Source: Euborellia annulipes (taxonomy: Eukaryota > Arthropoda > Insecta > Dermaptera > Anisolabididae). From it: 64,000 nt of DNA. The stretch covers positions 27,393 through 91,392 of the forward strand of contig JAKCPI010005457.1 of NCBI GenBank assembly GCA_023213315.1, given 5' to 3'. The notes under the pieces are model-generated. The model searched no databases. It saw only the letters and a program-made list of their open reading frames with translations, and was not told the DNA's origin. The translations under genes were made by a program, and so were the position numbers. Below are positions 45,600 to 56,360 of the stretch, one piece after another (the stretch's first letter is position 1; the number at the start of each line of letters is the position of its first letter).

Positions 45600-45915
45600 C
45601 TACTCTCTCTAGCCTTTCAATCTTCAAGGTCAGATGTTTCCTTCTCAGCACGTGGATGAAATTAGATGGTAAACTTTCAAATTTTTTATAAAATTCCTCT
45701 AAAATTTTACTAACACAAGTTTGATTTTTATTAGGTTGACAACACAAATGTTTCGGCTTTCGCCTTTTTCAGAACCTTAAAAATATAATAATTTTTACAA
45801 ATACTGAATAAAGATTTAGAACTTAAACATTTTGGAATTTTTACGCCTACCATCTAATCTCATCCACGTGCCGAGAAGGAAACATCTGACCTCGAAGATT
45901 GGAATCTACCGGATC
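45600..45915. repeat. Inverted-repeat element with hammerhead-like motif at its centre
   Basis: The arms contain CAGATGTTTCCTTCTC / GAGAAGGAAACATCTG and GATGAAATTAGATGGTA / TACCATCTAATCTCATC. The minus-strand motif at 45733-45777 lies between them. Confidence 0.65.
45733..45777 (-). ncRNA. Type-I hammerhead-like motif with altered core
   Basis: Minus strand in order: AGGUU; CUGAAAA; A; helix II GGC-GAAA-GCC; GAAAC; helix III ACA...UGU; GUC; AACCU. Helices I, II and III can all form, and the GNRA loop is typical. The core has A where the catalytic G8 of CUGANGA belongs, so this copy should be inactive. Confidence 0.6.
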
Positions 45916-46266
45916 AGCATCTGTAAATTTTAAATCTATCCTCCCAGAAACCGAGAATAATCGTTAAGGGTTTTCGATGACTAGATTTTGATAAATAAAT
46001 ATATCCCAAAAGCACTTCACATACTGTACTTTGTGTGCTGTGCGATCACTCACAACAGATTTTTTTCGATAAAAATTAAAGTCATGCTATAGAGGTCCTG
46101 TAGGGGGTGAGGGGGAGGCACCCCCTGTCCAAGAATGTGCTATTTTCAGTCCTTTAGCAAATGATCATAAATTCGATCTTTATTTTATTTAGTTATTGGT
46201 TAACTTCATTATTATAGTGTTTATGAATAAATAATTTTTTTTTAATTTCTTTAGATTCCGTTTATA

Positions 46267-46782
46267 CACTGGCGTCAAAAATAGTGGAACATTTTGTTTC
46301 TTCTTAAAAGGCCCTTTCTAATCTACCTTAATGATACTGTAATTTATTAATATGATATATACATTTCTAACTAAATTTAACACAAATCCATATCATTTTA
46401 ATAAATAATTACTATTTAAATAAAGCAAAGACAAAAATGTCGCCAAATTTCTAAAATTTTAAAATAATCTTTCCATTTCTCTATTTCTCTTGACTATTTT
46501 TATTGAAAATTCTTATAAAAACAAAATTTTGAATTTAATATCCAACAAAACACATCGTGATTATGTCGATCTGTTCCTCAAATTGAAAATCGAAACATTT
46601 TTCTTTATTTTATTTAAATTGTATTAATTTGTTTAAAATGATTTGCATTTGTGTTAAATTTACTTAGAAATGTATAAGATATGTCATATTAAATGTTTAA
46701 TAAATTAGAGTATCATTAAGGTAGATTAGAACAGGTCTTTTTAAGAAGAAATAAAATGTTACGTTATTTTTGACGCGCAGTG
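46267..46782. mobile_element. Tc1/mariner-type MITE
   Basis: Ends CACTGGCGTCAAAAATAGTG and CGTTATTTTTGACGCGCAGTG, then GAACATTTTGTTTCTTCTTA and its complement; arms of about 150 bases. TA flanks both sides. Confidence 0.8.
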
Positions 46783-47044
46783 TATTTATTTAAATAATTC
46801 AATAGCTAATTTTATTGTTATAAATAAAAATAAAAGTGACTCTGCTAATTCTTAAAGACTTTATAAATAACCGGAAGCAGAATTCGTTCTTGCTTCCGGC
46901 TCTTGATTGATATATTCTTCCTTTGTATTGTTTATTTTTTTTTAACCATTAGCTTGTTTTCTTTTTTGTATTTTGTTCCAGTGAAAGAATCCCAAATGAC
47001 ATTAAAGTTCAGTCTTGAAGGACCTTTTGGTTCGTGTGTACGCA

Positions 47045-49327
47045 ATGACACCTGTTTTGATAATTTTACTCTTTTTCTCTTCATCGATCACGTCTGATGA
47101 TGATCATTTACCGGATGCGAGTTGCCTCAGTGAACTTCCATTGGATAGACTCCTCCACATCAAACGGACCTTCTCTCAGGGTGAGGAACTTTATTAATTC
47201 AAATCCTTGTTTTTTAATTTTCCTATTTCGGCTACTAAAATCATTTAGGGTTTCTGACGTCGGCCAACCATCCGAAATTGAGCCGTGCTTTGGTTTTTTT
47301 TACACTCACACTCACATACACAGTCTTTTAGATAACTTAGGCCTTATATGACTGTGACGATAACCGTTGATTGATTAATATATATATTTGGGATCCAGGC
47401 ATTTTTATTTAATCCATTTGGTGTCCAAATGGCTTAAATAAAATCATCAGACAGCCTGGAATCCGAACCCGCGACCCTCGGTATACAAGGTTAGCACGCT
47501 ACCAACTACACCAAGCCCGATCGAGCTTGCTTTGACTTTGCTTAAAAAATAAATTTTTAAATATACTTATACAACAAAAAACAAACAATAAAATAGATCA
47601 TTTATTTAATATAATAGAACTGAGTCATTGTACTTTTAGTTTTTACTATTTATTTGATTGAAAAATAATTAAAAAAAAAAATAAAATTCAAGATTTTACC
47701 TATTTATGATGATATCAACAAATCAATCAAGACTGAAGTTAGCTACATACAAATCAACAATATATATAAAATTATTTATTCTCATTATTGTACATTATTA
47801 ATATTTAAGATGTAATTGTGTTCAGCGTTTTTGTTAATAAAAAAACCTCTTAGGTAGGCCTATTTATCTATTCTTCTCACTACTAGACTATTTTAACTCT
47901 TTTTTTTAAAATCTAATTATAATATGAAGAAAAAGTTAATCTTAAATAATTCTGAGAGAACTCATCTTCAAAAAAACAAAAAAATTATTTAAATCTTAGA
48001 AGAAGGAAACGGGAAGCTAGCTTAGTATACCTGCCTTCGGGGTAACCCTAAAGATTGAAAAATTAGTACTGAATATGTCGACTCTGAATAATGTCAAAGA
48101 AATATGAAGAAGACAAAATACTTAGGGTATACGACGATGCTAAAGCGGCCCTGAGACGATTGTACTGCACTCTAAATTGTAGCCCGGAGCGTTGCCTTTT
48201 TTCACATCCTCGTCCAAAAGGGGCTTCTCATACTGTCTGTCATCGTAATTTAATTTATTCTCTTTCAGGTTGCTGATTCAATTCACCAAAAACATTTGAA
48301 TTTTCAGAGAATTGGGGAGTCTCAACGGAGACCAGAGATGACGAGTTGACATGCGAGGAGGAAAGTTGCCCGGAAAGTGGAGGTCCTGAAGCGCAGGCTC
48401 TAGTAATGACAACAGGTCCAGGACCTTTAAGGCGCGGAGGACATGGACATACTGGATGGGCAGCGCCTTCTAAATCCCATCACAAGAGCTATAATAAAAA
48501 AAGCAAAATTGTCAGCAAAATCTTCCAGGGGACCATCACAGCACTCTCATTTCTTGCCTTCGGTAATTTTACGTTTTTATACACACTTTTTTTATCAGCG
48601 ATTTTTATATTATTGCAATATAATAATAATTTAAATAAATTTGTTGGTTCCTAATATAAATTAAGTAGCCCAGGAAGTAAAAAAACTTTTTGAGCCACTT
48701 ATCCTCCAAAACTCGAAATCTCAATGATAATGGTACTAATATTATTATAATTAGGGGTGTTCGATTATGGGAAAAATAATCGATTATCGATTATGAAAAA
48801 TAATCGATTATAAAAAAAAATAATCGAATTTTTTCCCCTGCAGAAAATTTTTCCCCCCCCCCGTGAAAATCATTTTACCTTTTTTTAGGGAGGCGAAATT
48901 TTTTCCTTCCTGCGGGAAATTTTTTTTTATGTACGAGTCTCATCCGATCAAACGCATTTTACCCAAAAATAATCGAAATTATCGATTGTTTTGCGCAGCC
49001 CTAGTTATAATGTGAAATTTAATTTAATATAAATTCCCCGTTTTTTTTTATATTATTTTAACTCTTTTCCTCACTTTTAGCTTTGATTTATTTATTTTGA
49101 ATGTTGATATCAATCTTATTTGTTTAGGTGGTTACGTGCTGTGCATTATCGTGCGAGCAATTCGACAGAAATTGGGTGACGTGACGGTGACGGTCAACGG
49201 TACATTTGTGATCGGCAGACGTCGACGACGAGATGTTCAAGCATGGGATGCCATGTATCAGGCGTTAATCTCCCTCTCTAAGGGTTATGCCGCCTACCAT
49301 CAAGTGCCCTACGACGATTTCGATTGA
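47045..49327 (+). CDS. Small secreted or single-pass membrane protein, paralogue 1
   Basis: Exons 47045-47180, 48308-48562 and 49128-49327, all phase 1, give 196 residues. MTPVLIILLFFSSSITSDDD is a signal peptide. The mature part begins DHLPDASCLSELPLDRLL, then HIKRTF. Exon 2 encodes a TCEEESC pair, a Gly/Arg-rich stretch (GPGPLRRGGHGHTGW) and a basic KSKIVSKIFQGTITALSF. A predicted transmembrane segment, LSFLAFGGYVLCIIVRAI, straddles the exon 2/3 junction. Exon 3 ends with a basic GRRRRR and WDAMYQALISLSKGYAAYHQ. The tandem neighbour at 49650 has the same exon structure. I do not recognise the family; the aligned pair suggests a conserved extracellular Cys motif, hinge and membrane segment. 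Confidence 0.75.
47292..47530 (-). repeat. tRNA-derived SINE (minus strand), near full length
   Basis: On the minus strand: GGGCTTGGTGTAGTTGGTAG (A box), GGTCGCGGGTTCGGATTCC (B box), hairpin CCATTTGG..CCAAATGG, tail GGTTATCGTCACAGTC and (GAGTGT)n. It sits in intron 1 of the membrane-protein gene. Confidence 0.8.
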
Positions 49328-49649
49328 TTTTAAGTGACTTGCTTTCTCTTGAATTAAATATTTTTGAAAAAATCCCGTGTGAGTGTAATTGATGAATAAA
49401 TAAATGCGCCATTTTTTATACAATTTACTCTTTAATTATATAATCCCTCCTTGTCCTAGAGTTTCTGCTTGGATCATCTTTTTAATTATTTTGGATTTTA
49501 TGCCCTATTAATTTTAACATTATATTCTAAAGATAAGAATAATTAACTAATCTTGGCGTTAATAATAATGTGTGTGTTTATGTCACGGCAGGCTCTCTGT
49601 CGAATTCGACACCTGACAGTCGCAGTCGCTACCCAACTCAACTTCCAAC

Positions 49650-51955
49650 ATGATCCTTTTCGTGATCCTCGCTTTGATATTAGCTTCTACAATAGCCGAA
49701 GAGGATCATTTGCCGGAGGTCAGCTGCCTTAACGAATTGCCTCTCGATCGGCTGCTCAATATCAAACGCGCTTTTAATCTCGGTATGAATTATTCTTTTT
49801 TTTACTCAAGTCACTAGTTTGTACTTTGTGACCGGGCAACGGAGGAGAGTGGCCCCGAAAAAACCCTTCGGTAAGAGAAAGTTGTGCACCGTGCTGATCA
49901 CACCAGATTCTTTGTGTTGAGATATATTTAGTTTCCCATAGCACCTTAATTCCAAACTTGCATTTATTTTTCAATTTAAGTCATGTAGCCTTAAACGACT
50001 GAAGATGAAACCTCCATGGCTGCAACCTTGCAACTCCAACATTAACCCTAATCTACAACCACAACTCGCTCAAATCTATATAAATAAAGTGAATTCCTAA
50101 ATACCTTCAACGGCCCAAGGTAAAAAAAAAACAGTATTTCAATTTTCAAATATTTCCAAATAATTCTTAACACAATGTTCTTAGAAATTTGGATACATTT
50201 TTTTAATTTTATTTCCTTCTTACAAGCGGACCCTACGGCTAGTTGGTTGCTCATTTTTTTTATACTCATAAAATTTGAAGGTGAGAACCAGGTGATCAAT
50301 TTCCTAAAACAGCAAGATGCGCTTCTCAAAAACACTCGGAGAAAATCGACTTTAAAGATTTCCTAAATGTCCGAACTCGGAAATTTTCATAGTCGAATTT
50401 CTCGAGTGTTTTTGGGAAGCGCTTCGTGCTGCTTTAGGAAATTGATCTCCAGATACTCACCTTCAAATCCTTTGAGTTAAAAAAAAAATCGACGACCCAC
50501 CACACGCTGAGAAACTTGTTTTACCTTTAGTTTAAATAAAAATCGTAAAATTTTCTAACAACGAAGGCAGGAACAATTGAGAAGTCTCAAGGCAAGAAGA
50601 CGTTTCGGCTTTATTTTAATAAAGTGATTAACAATTCATTTTAGAGAAAATATAGATCCAAATGGCAGAGATGTGTTTTTTTTTAATACCAAAGAGACGT
50701 TTCTTTATCGTTAAATACAACACCACATCTTGTTAAAATGTCCACTGAAAAAAAAAACCCAAAAAGAAAATATGTCCAACACACATAAAAAAAAAGGTTG
50801 TTTCAGAGAACTGGGGTGAGGGCGAAATGATTGACGACACAAGGGATGCCATATGTGAAGATTCATGTAAAGGACCTCAGGCACAGGCGTTGATTATGTC
50901 TTCCGGAGGATCATCGTTCATTCGAAGGGGTGGCGGAGGTGGAGGCGGAGGACATGGCGGCGGTGGAGGCTGGTCGATGGGCGGAGGAAAATCCAGTTCC
51001 AAGAGCAAAAGCAAAAGCAAAATGGTCAGCAAACTATTCCAGGGGACTGTCACCGCTCTCTCCTTCCTCGCTTTTGGTAATTCCTTTTTTTTTTTTTTTT
51101 TGTCTTCAATTAAAAACTTGGAAGAACTAATTTTGATTATAATTATTCAAATAAGACAGCTGGGAATTACTCCATTAATCCGTGATTCGATTCCTGATTT
51201 TTTTTCAATTGTGTGAATGAGTTAATAAAAATTGATTAATATTCTTTGAGAAGGCGATTAACCGAGCAGTCAAGCTTCTGAGCAGGCGTTGAACAAATCC
51301 TGAGGAAGGAAACGAGAACCCACCTCTGTATCATTCTCATGAAAGTCAGAATGTCAGTCAGAAGAGAGAATATTCTCTAATCAAAATAAAATTATTCATA
51401 TCCTCAATAAAATAATATTCTATTGAATTTAAATAAGCCGGCGGGCCTGAACAAAAGCAAAATAAGCAATGCAATCTCTGAATGGGTAGCTCAGAGGAAG
51501 AAGGCCATTGAAAGTCCGCAATACTGAATTTAGTGTAGAATTCTTGGTTACATAAGGTAAGGTCTTGTAAGGAGTTACAAAAGGAAAAATTTTTGTAATA
51601 GGAAACTTTGTTCAAATGAAATGGTTTCGGTTTCAGGGTCTGAAAAACACAACATTCATTCCATTAGAGAACTTTCTCAATCCATCATAACACGCGCCAT
51701 TAATGTTTAGGTGGCTATCTTCTCTGCATCATCATTCGCGCTTGTCGCCAACGAGCTCCTGATGTAAACATGATGATGAATGGAGGGGCACCAGCAGCGC
51801 CAGCAGAAGGTGGAAGATTAAAGAAGCGGGATCTTGACGAGATTTTCTATCAAAATGATCATCGATGGCCAACAGCCTCCTGGGAATCGTTATACGTTTC
51901 ACTTATGACCATTTCGGAGGCATACGCCGCTTACTATCAAGTACCTAAATCCTAA
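49650..51955 (+). CDS. Small secreted or single-pass membrane protein, paralogue 2
   Basis: Exons 49650-49782, 50807-51076 and 51711-51955, all phase 1, give 215 residues. Signal peptide MILFVILALILASTIA is followed by EEDHLPEVSCLNELPLDRLL, closely matching paralogue 1. Exon 2 encodes ICEDSC, a Gly-rich hinge (RRGGGGGGGGHGGGGGWSMG), a KSKSKSKM basic stretch and LFQGTVTALSFLAFG. The membrane segment continues into exon 3 as GYLLCIIIRACRQ. Exon 3 ends with WESLYVSLMTISEAYAAYYQ. The hinge is longer and more Gly-rich than in paralogue 1, and the C-terminal domain differs in its first half. The tandem arrangement argues for local duplication. No known domain identified. Confidence 0.75.
50265..50475. 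repeat. Hairpin element in intron
   Basis: GATCAATTTCCTAAA and TTTAGGAAATTGATC, plus AAAAACACTCG and CGAGTGTTTTT, are paired arms of a foldback of about 210 bases. No coding sequence. Confidence 0.65.
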
Positions 51956-52574
51956 TCAATCATATTTTATAATTAGATCTAGTCATTATATTATTGCGCA
52001 ATCAACAAAGAGCTGTTGAATAAAACTAAACCTATTATTGTAGAGAGTAGTTTCTCAGTAGAATTTTATTCTAGAACTAGAGAGTACCATGTGTCTTATT
52101 AAAAATTAAAAAATAACCAACCGGAAATTATCCTTAAATAATAAGATCTTTATTTTTATAATATTGATAACATAAACAAATAAACATTATTCAAGTCTTC
52201 TAAATAAAAATAAGATTGGTACACACATATTTTGTGTTGACCTAAATACGTACCAGACTGGTATCATAAAAGAGCGTTCTCTTACAATTTAAATTAAAAA
52301 ACTCCACCACCCACTGCATGATCTGAACTGGAGAGTTGGTTGATTCAGGGTCCAATGGACCCAGGTTCAATCCTTAGCTATAAATGCTTTTTTTTTTGGT
52401 AATCGTGCTACCAAGAACCATCAGCTCAAATACGATTTCACCAAGTGATGTTTTCAGCAAGACACTTGGAAGCTGAAAAAATATTTGTATTATATATTTA
52501 TAAATGTAAAAAAAAAAAAAAATAAATAAATAAGTCTCATGGCAAAAATCGCTTATTCCCGGCTTCCCAACTCC
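51956..52574. other. Intergenic spacer with a weak tRNA-like patch
   Basis: Around 52330-52380 a B-box-like CAGGTTCAATCCT follows GAGTTGGTTGAT (A-box-like), probably another SINE relic. An (A/T)n stretch follows near 52507-52530. No exon seen. Confidence 0.45.
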
Positions 52575-53284
52575 TCATTCAGCATGAAATCGCTGCTCAT
52601 GTCTTTTGAGATGAGAAATTTGAGAAAATTGTTTATTACAAAATGTACACATAAAAGGTTTTTCGCCTGTATGTGATCGTATATGTATATCTAGAGAATA
52701 TTTTCGTTCAAATTGTTTATAACAGGTAACACAACTAAAGGGCTTTTCTCTTTGCTCTTTATGAATTCGAATATGCAAGGTAAGAGAATATTTCCGAGAA
52801 AAATGTTTATTACAGATATCACAACTATGAGGCTTTTCGCCTGTATGTATTCGTAAATGTTTATTGTAAGTGCTTCTATCGCTAAATTGTTTCTTACAGG
52901 TATCACAATTAAAAGGCTTTTCTCCGGTGTGTGTACGCATATGGATGCTAAGAGCCCGTTTTAGAGCAAATTGTTTTTTACAGATATCACATTTATAAGG
53001 TTTTTCACCTGTATGAGTTCGTAAATGTTCTTTGAGCTTAGAAAGATAAAAAAATTCTCTCTTACAATATTCACATGTCACAAAATTGTTGTCTCTTTTT
53101 TGTTTATGTGTTTTGTTCTTAGCTTGACTTCCCTTGAGTTGCTTCTTCTTCTGAGGTCTTTTCGTTGAGAGATGAATTTTATCAAATTTATATATTTTCT
53201 TTGGAATGCATTTAATTTTATGTTTCGAAAGAAAAAATAAATTAATGAAATTAGTGCCGCATAGAATACATGGAAAGACTGGAC
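52575..53284 (-). CDS. Zinc-finger gene: C2HC motif fused to six C2H2 fingers in one exon
   Basis: After TATTTTCAG the exon starts at 53284 with GT completing a split codon. It encodes PVFPCILCGTNFINL, then FLSKHKIKC (C-x2-C-x12-H-x3-C), a Lys-rich linker (RPQKKKQLKG), then six C2H2 fingers from CEYCKREF to CTFCNKQF, with TGEKPF linkers. It ends HAE. Elsewhere the C2HC and finger parts lie in separate exons; here they are one exon, as if an intron was lost. No in-frame start lies inside the first 200 bases, so an upstream exon must supply it. MEKEKTQK at about 53517-53493 is a candidate, but its GT donor falls in phase 0 (five A's); the inverted copy at 54998-55023 has six A's and would fit phase 1. 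Confidence 0.75.
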
Positions 53285-53305
53285 CTGAAAATAAGGGATA
53301 ATATT

Positions 53306-53667
53306 TACAATAAGACTTTTGGGAGTTTAGTACTTTTTACAACTTTTTCAGGGAAAATACTCCCTCATTTCCCTTTATTAGCCTAAAAGAGGTGTCGGTA
53401 AGCCAATTTGATCGAGATATATGCCAAAATAACGAAAATTTTGAAGAAATACGAACGCCACATTAAGTATTAAAAAATGTATTATTACTTACTTTTTGGG
53501 TTTTTTCTTTCTCCATTGTAATTTAGATGACAAAAATCTTGCGACTGGCCTATTCTGATTGAGATAACTAGATAAATTAATTAAATAGAGTAAAAAAAAA
53601 GATTAATAATTTTAATGATAATTGTTTATTTTTATAAATATTGAACGATAAAGGAGCTAACTTCATA
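53306..53667. repeat. Left arm of a 1.9-kb palindrome
   Basis: Reverse complement of 54835-55206, from TTACAATAAGACTTTTGGG to GGAGCTAACTTCA. It contains the candidate first exon and flanking intron of the zinc-finger gene at 52575. Differences include homopolymer length changes. Confidence 0.85.
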
Positions 53668-54045
53668 TTGAATTATGACTATTCACTGACTATTTAAAAA
53701 AAAAAACCTTGAGTTTGCTATACATAAGAATATCAACTTTTTTAGCCACAATTATTATTTGAACTCTCTATATAGGCTACTATTAATATTATTATAAAAA
53801 TTAATATTTTTTCTTTCATTTTCACTCTTGGCTACTGAGTCCATTTAGGGATTTATCGTCTTTATCGGAAGTTTCCAAATTCTTTGGAGGACCGATGCTC
53901 TTTTCATAAGTCAATTGATAAATTTTTTATAAAAATGAAATGAAATTTTATATCACGATCAAAATTAATGTGTTAATCAATTTTGGGGGCCCCCGTATTC
54001 TACGGGGTCCTAGACACGCGCCTTGCTTATGATCCGTCACTGTCA

Positions 54046-54345
54046 AGAATATTTTAAAGAAGTTGCAGGAATCCCTTGTCCGAGAGCCGCCGGAGGCGCT
54101 CGGAGACTTTCGGTTAATTAAGGTCGGTTCTGTTTTAGATTAAAAAATATTCATCCAGAATATTTTAAAGAAGTTGCAGGGATCCCTTGTCCGAGAGCCG
54201 CCGGAGGCGCTCGGAGACCTTCGGTTAATTAAGGTCGGTTCTGTTTTAGATTAAAAAATATTCATCCAGAATATTTTAAAGAACTTGCAGGGATCCCTTG
54301 TCCGAGAGCCGCCGGAGGCGGCTCGAGACCTTCGGTTTTAAGTTC
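54046..54345. repeat. Three tandem copies of a 111-base repeat
   Basis: Units start AGAATATTTTAAAGAA at 54046, 54157 and 54268 and contain CCTTGTCCGAGAGCCGCCGG. They sit in the spacer of the palindrome. Confidence 0.85.
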
Positions 54346-54379
54346 GGTTATTTTATTTTTAGAAAAAAATTCAAAACAA

Positions 54380-54625
54380 CTAGGGAATTCTCGGCTTTGG
54401 GTCGGTTCGGCTCGGTTCGGTTCGGTTCGGCTCGGCTCAGTTCGGTTCGAAACCATCCAGTTAGAAGCGATTCGGTAGCTTTTAAAAAAAATTTTCGGGA
54501 CCGAAGGGCCCGAAAATTTATTTTTAAGGGCTACTGAATAGCTTCTAACTGGATGGTTTCGAACCGAACTGAGACGAGCCGAGTCGAAACCGAGCCGAAC
54601 CGAACCGAAGTCGACACTAGTGACA
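54380..54625. repeat. Inverted (TCGGT/TTCGG) pentanucleotide arrays
   Basis: TCGGTTCGGCTCGGTTCGG-type arrays end with GGTTCGAAACCATCCAGTTA, and the complement follows after a GGGCCCGAAAAT-centred loop. The two halves form a perfect-looking hairpin of about 100 bases per arm. Confidence 0.75.
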
Positions 54626-54834
54626 AAACAACTTCAGGGGTCCCGACCTAATTGTTTCGGTCCTTCGGTTGAAGTTCGGTTTCCTTCGATTAAAAAAAAT
54701 TTAAAACAACTAGGGAATTCTCAGCCTTAGTGACAAAACAAATAGCGCTCGTAAATGGAAAGAACGAAAGAATCATGAATGTTGAGCTAATGTAAAAAAA
54801 AAAAAATATTCTTTGTTTTTTTTTTTAATGATCA

Positions 54835-55206
54835 TGAAGTTAGCTCCTTTATCGTTCATTTAAAAAAAAAAAATAATAATAATAAACAATTATCATCAAA
54901 ATTATTAATCTTTTTTTTTACTCTATTTAATTAATTTATCTAGTTATCTCAATCAGAATAGGTCAGGTGCAAGATTTTTGTCATCTAAATTACAATGGAG
55001 AAAGAAAAAACCCAAAAAAGTAAGTAATAATACATTTTTTAATGCTTAATGTGGCGTTCGTATTTCTTCAAAATTTTCGTTATTTTGGCATATATCTCGA
55101 TCAAATTGGCTTACCGACACCTCTTTTAGGCTAATAAAGGGAAATGAGGGAGTATTTTCCCTGAAAAAGTTGTAAAAAGTACTAAACTCCCAAAAGTCTT
55201 ATTGTA
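54835..55206. repeat. Right arm of the palindrome with orphan first-exon copy
   Basis: An inverted duplicate of 53306-53667. On the plus strand it has ATGGAGAAAGAAAAAACC, then six A's and GTAAGT, a phase-1 donor, but no matching downstream zinc-finger exon before the SINE at 55405. Confidence 0.85.
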
Positions 55207-55404
55207 AATTCCCTCCAAAATAAGAAATATTAAGCATTAAACAAAAAATAAAAAAACCTTCTTCAATTAGTTTTATTCATTAGATAATAATTTTTTGAAT
55301 TTCAAACACGGTGACGAGTGTTACTCGTATAAACATTTTGGAACCAACATAATAAACCCTTATGTTTTGATATGAATATAAAACAATTTTAGAAGTTATA
55401 TATT

Positions 55405-55684
55405 GCCCTCGGGGCATGGCGTAGAGGTTAGCGTGCTAACCTCATATACCAAACGTCGCGGGTTCGGACCCCAGGCAGTCCGATGATTTTATTTAAGCCA
55501 ATTGGATACCAAATGGCTTAAATAAGAATGCCTGGACCCCTAATAGATAAATTATTTAATAACGGATATCGTAAAAAGTCTTATATGGCCTGAGTTGCCG
55601 AAAAGACTGTATGAATGTGTGTGTGAGTGTGAGTGTGAATGAGAAAAAAGTGTGAATGTTTTTTATAAAAAAAAAAAAAAAAAA
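55405..55684 (+). repeat. Full-length tRNA-derived SINE with 11-bp target duplication
   Basis: Flanked by AGTTATATATT (55394-55404 and 55685-55695). A box-like GGCATGGCGTAGAGGTTAGC and B box GGTCGCGGGTTCGGACCCC (partly TCGCGGGTTCG) lie in the head. A CCAATTGG..CCAAATGG hairpin, GGCCTGAGTTGCCGAAAAGA, (GTGTGA)n and poly-A follow. Confidence 0.85.
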
Positions 55685-56225
55685 AGTTATATATTACTAG
55701 CCGAGGAGCTCCGAATTTCTGGATTCCCTTTTTTTTCTTTTTTTTATCCTCACTTCTGGCTGAGGCCCGCCTGAGCCAGTATATGTATATATATTAATAC
55801 ATATAATATATATATGGGTGCAAGGGCGTCCGCAGGATTTTTCCAGGGGGGAGTGCCTGGTTGCCCCCCCCTGCGGACGCCCATGTATGGGTGATTCTAT
55901 TCTAACTGTGATTTTTTTGATTAAAAATATTGTAATTTCAAAATTGAACTTTTTTCATTTGTTCATGCATATTATTACTCTATTTTATTGTAAAAATAAA
56001 AGTTTGAAAGGATTTCGCTACAACTTTAAAGCTTTGACAAAAAAAGTGATGAAATATGTTCATGAATATCTAATTAACACAAAAATTTAATTAATAGATT
56101 AGTAATTAATTACCAGTGAGAACAAACAGTACAGGACATTAAAAAATAACAGAACAGAATCACCCATAAGTTATATGGTTAATTTTTAATAATTTGTACT
56201 GGCTCAGACGGGCACCAACCAGAAT

Positions 56226-56320
56226 ATATATATATATATATATGTTCTTGAAGGTTTCCGCGACCGGATGTATGCGAAATCTCAGCACCCCACGCGACTT
56301 AACCCGAGAAAACTTGTCTT

Positions 56321-56357
<37 letters not shown>

Positions 56358-56360
56358 TAG
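56226..56360. repeat. (AT)n microsatellites
   Basis: Long AT dinucleotide runs around 56226-56242 and 56322-56354 flank a short unique stretch. An ACTAGACGC / GCGCCCCCTGG fragment follows, resembling the GC-rich repeat at 28863. Confidence 0.6.

Noticed and set aside
45316..45747. A 143-codon minus-strand frame over the possible exon and part of a foldback
   Set aside because: No family resemblance; overlaps a splice-bounded frame on the plus strand and an inverted repeat.
47445..47530. Possible functional tRNA gene on the minus strand
   Set aside because: A and B boxes are present but the acceptor stem does not pair and the body continues as a SINE with tail and poly-A.
48091..48276. Candidate extra exon between exons 1 and 2 of membrane-protein paralogue 1
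   Set aside because: Paralogue 2 has no equivalent and the exon 1-2 phases already match; likely chance.
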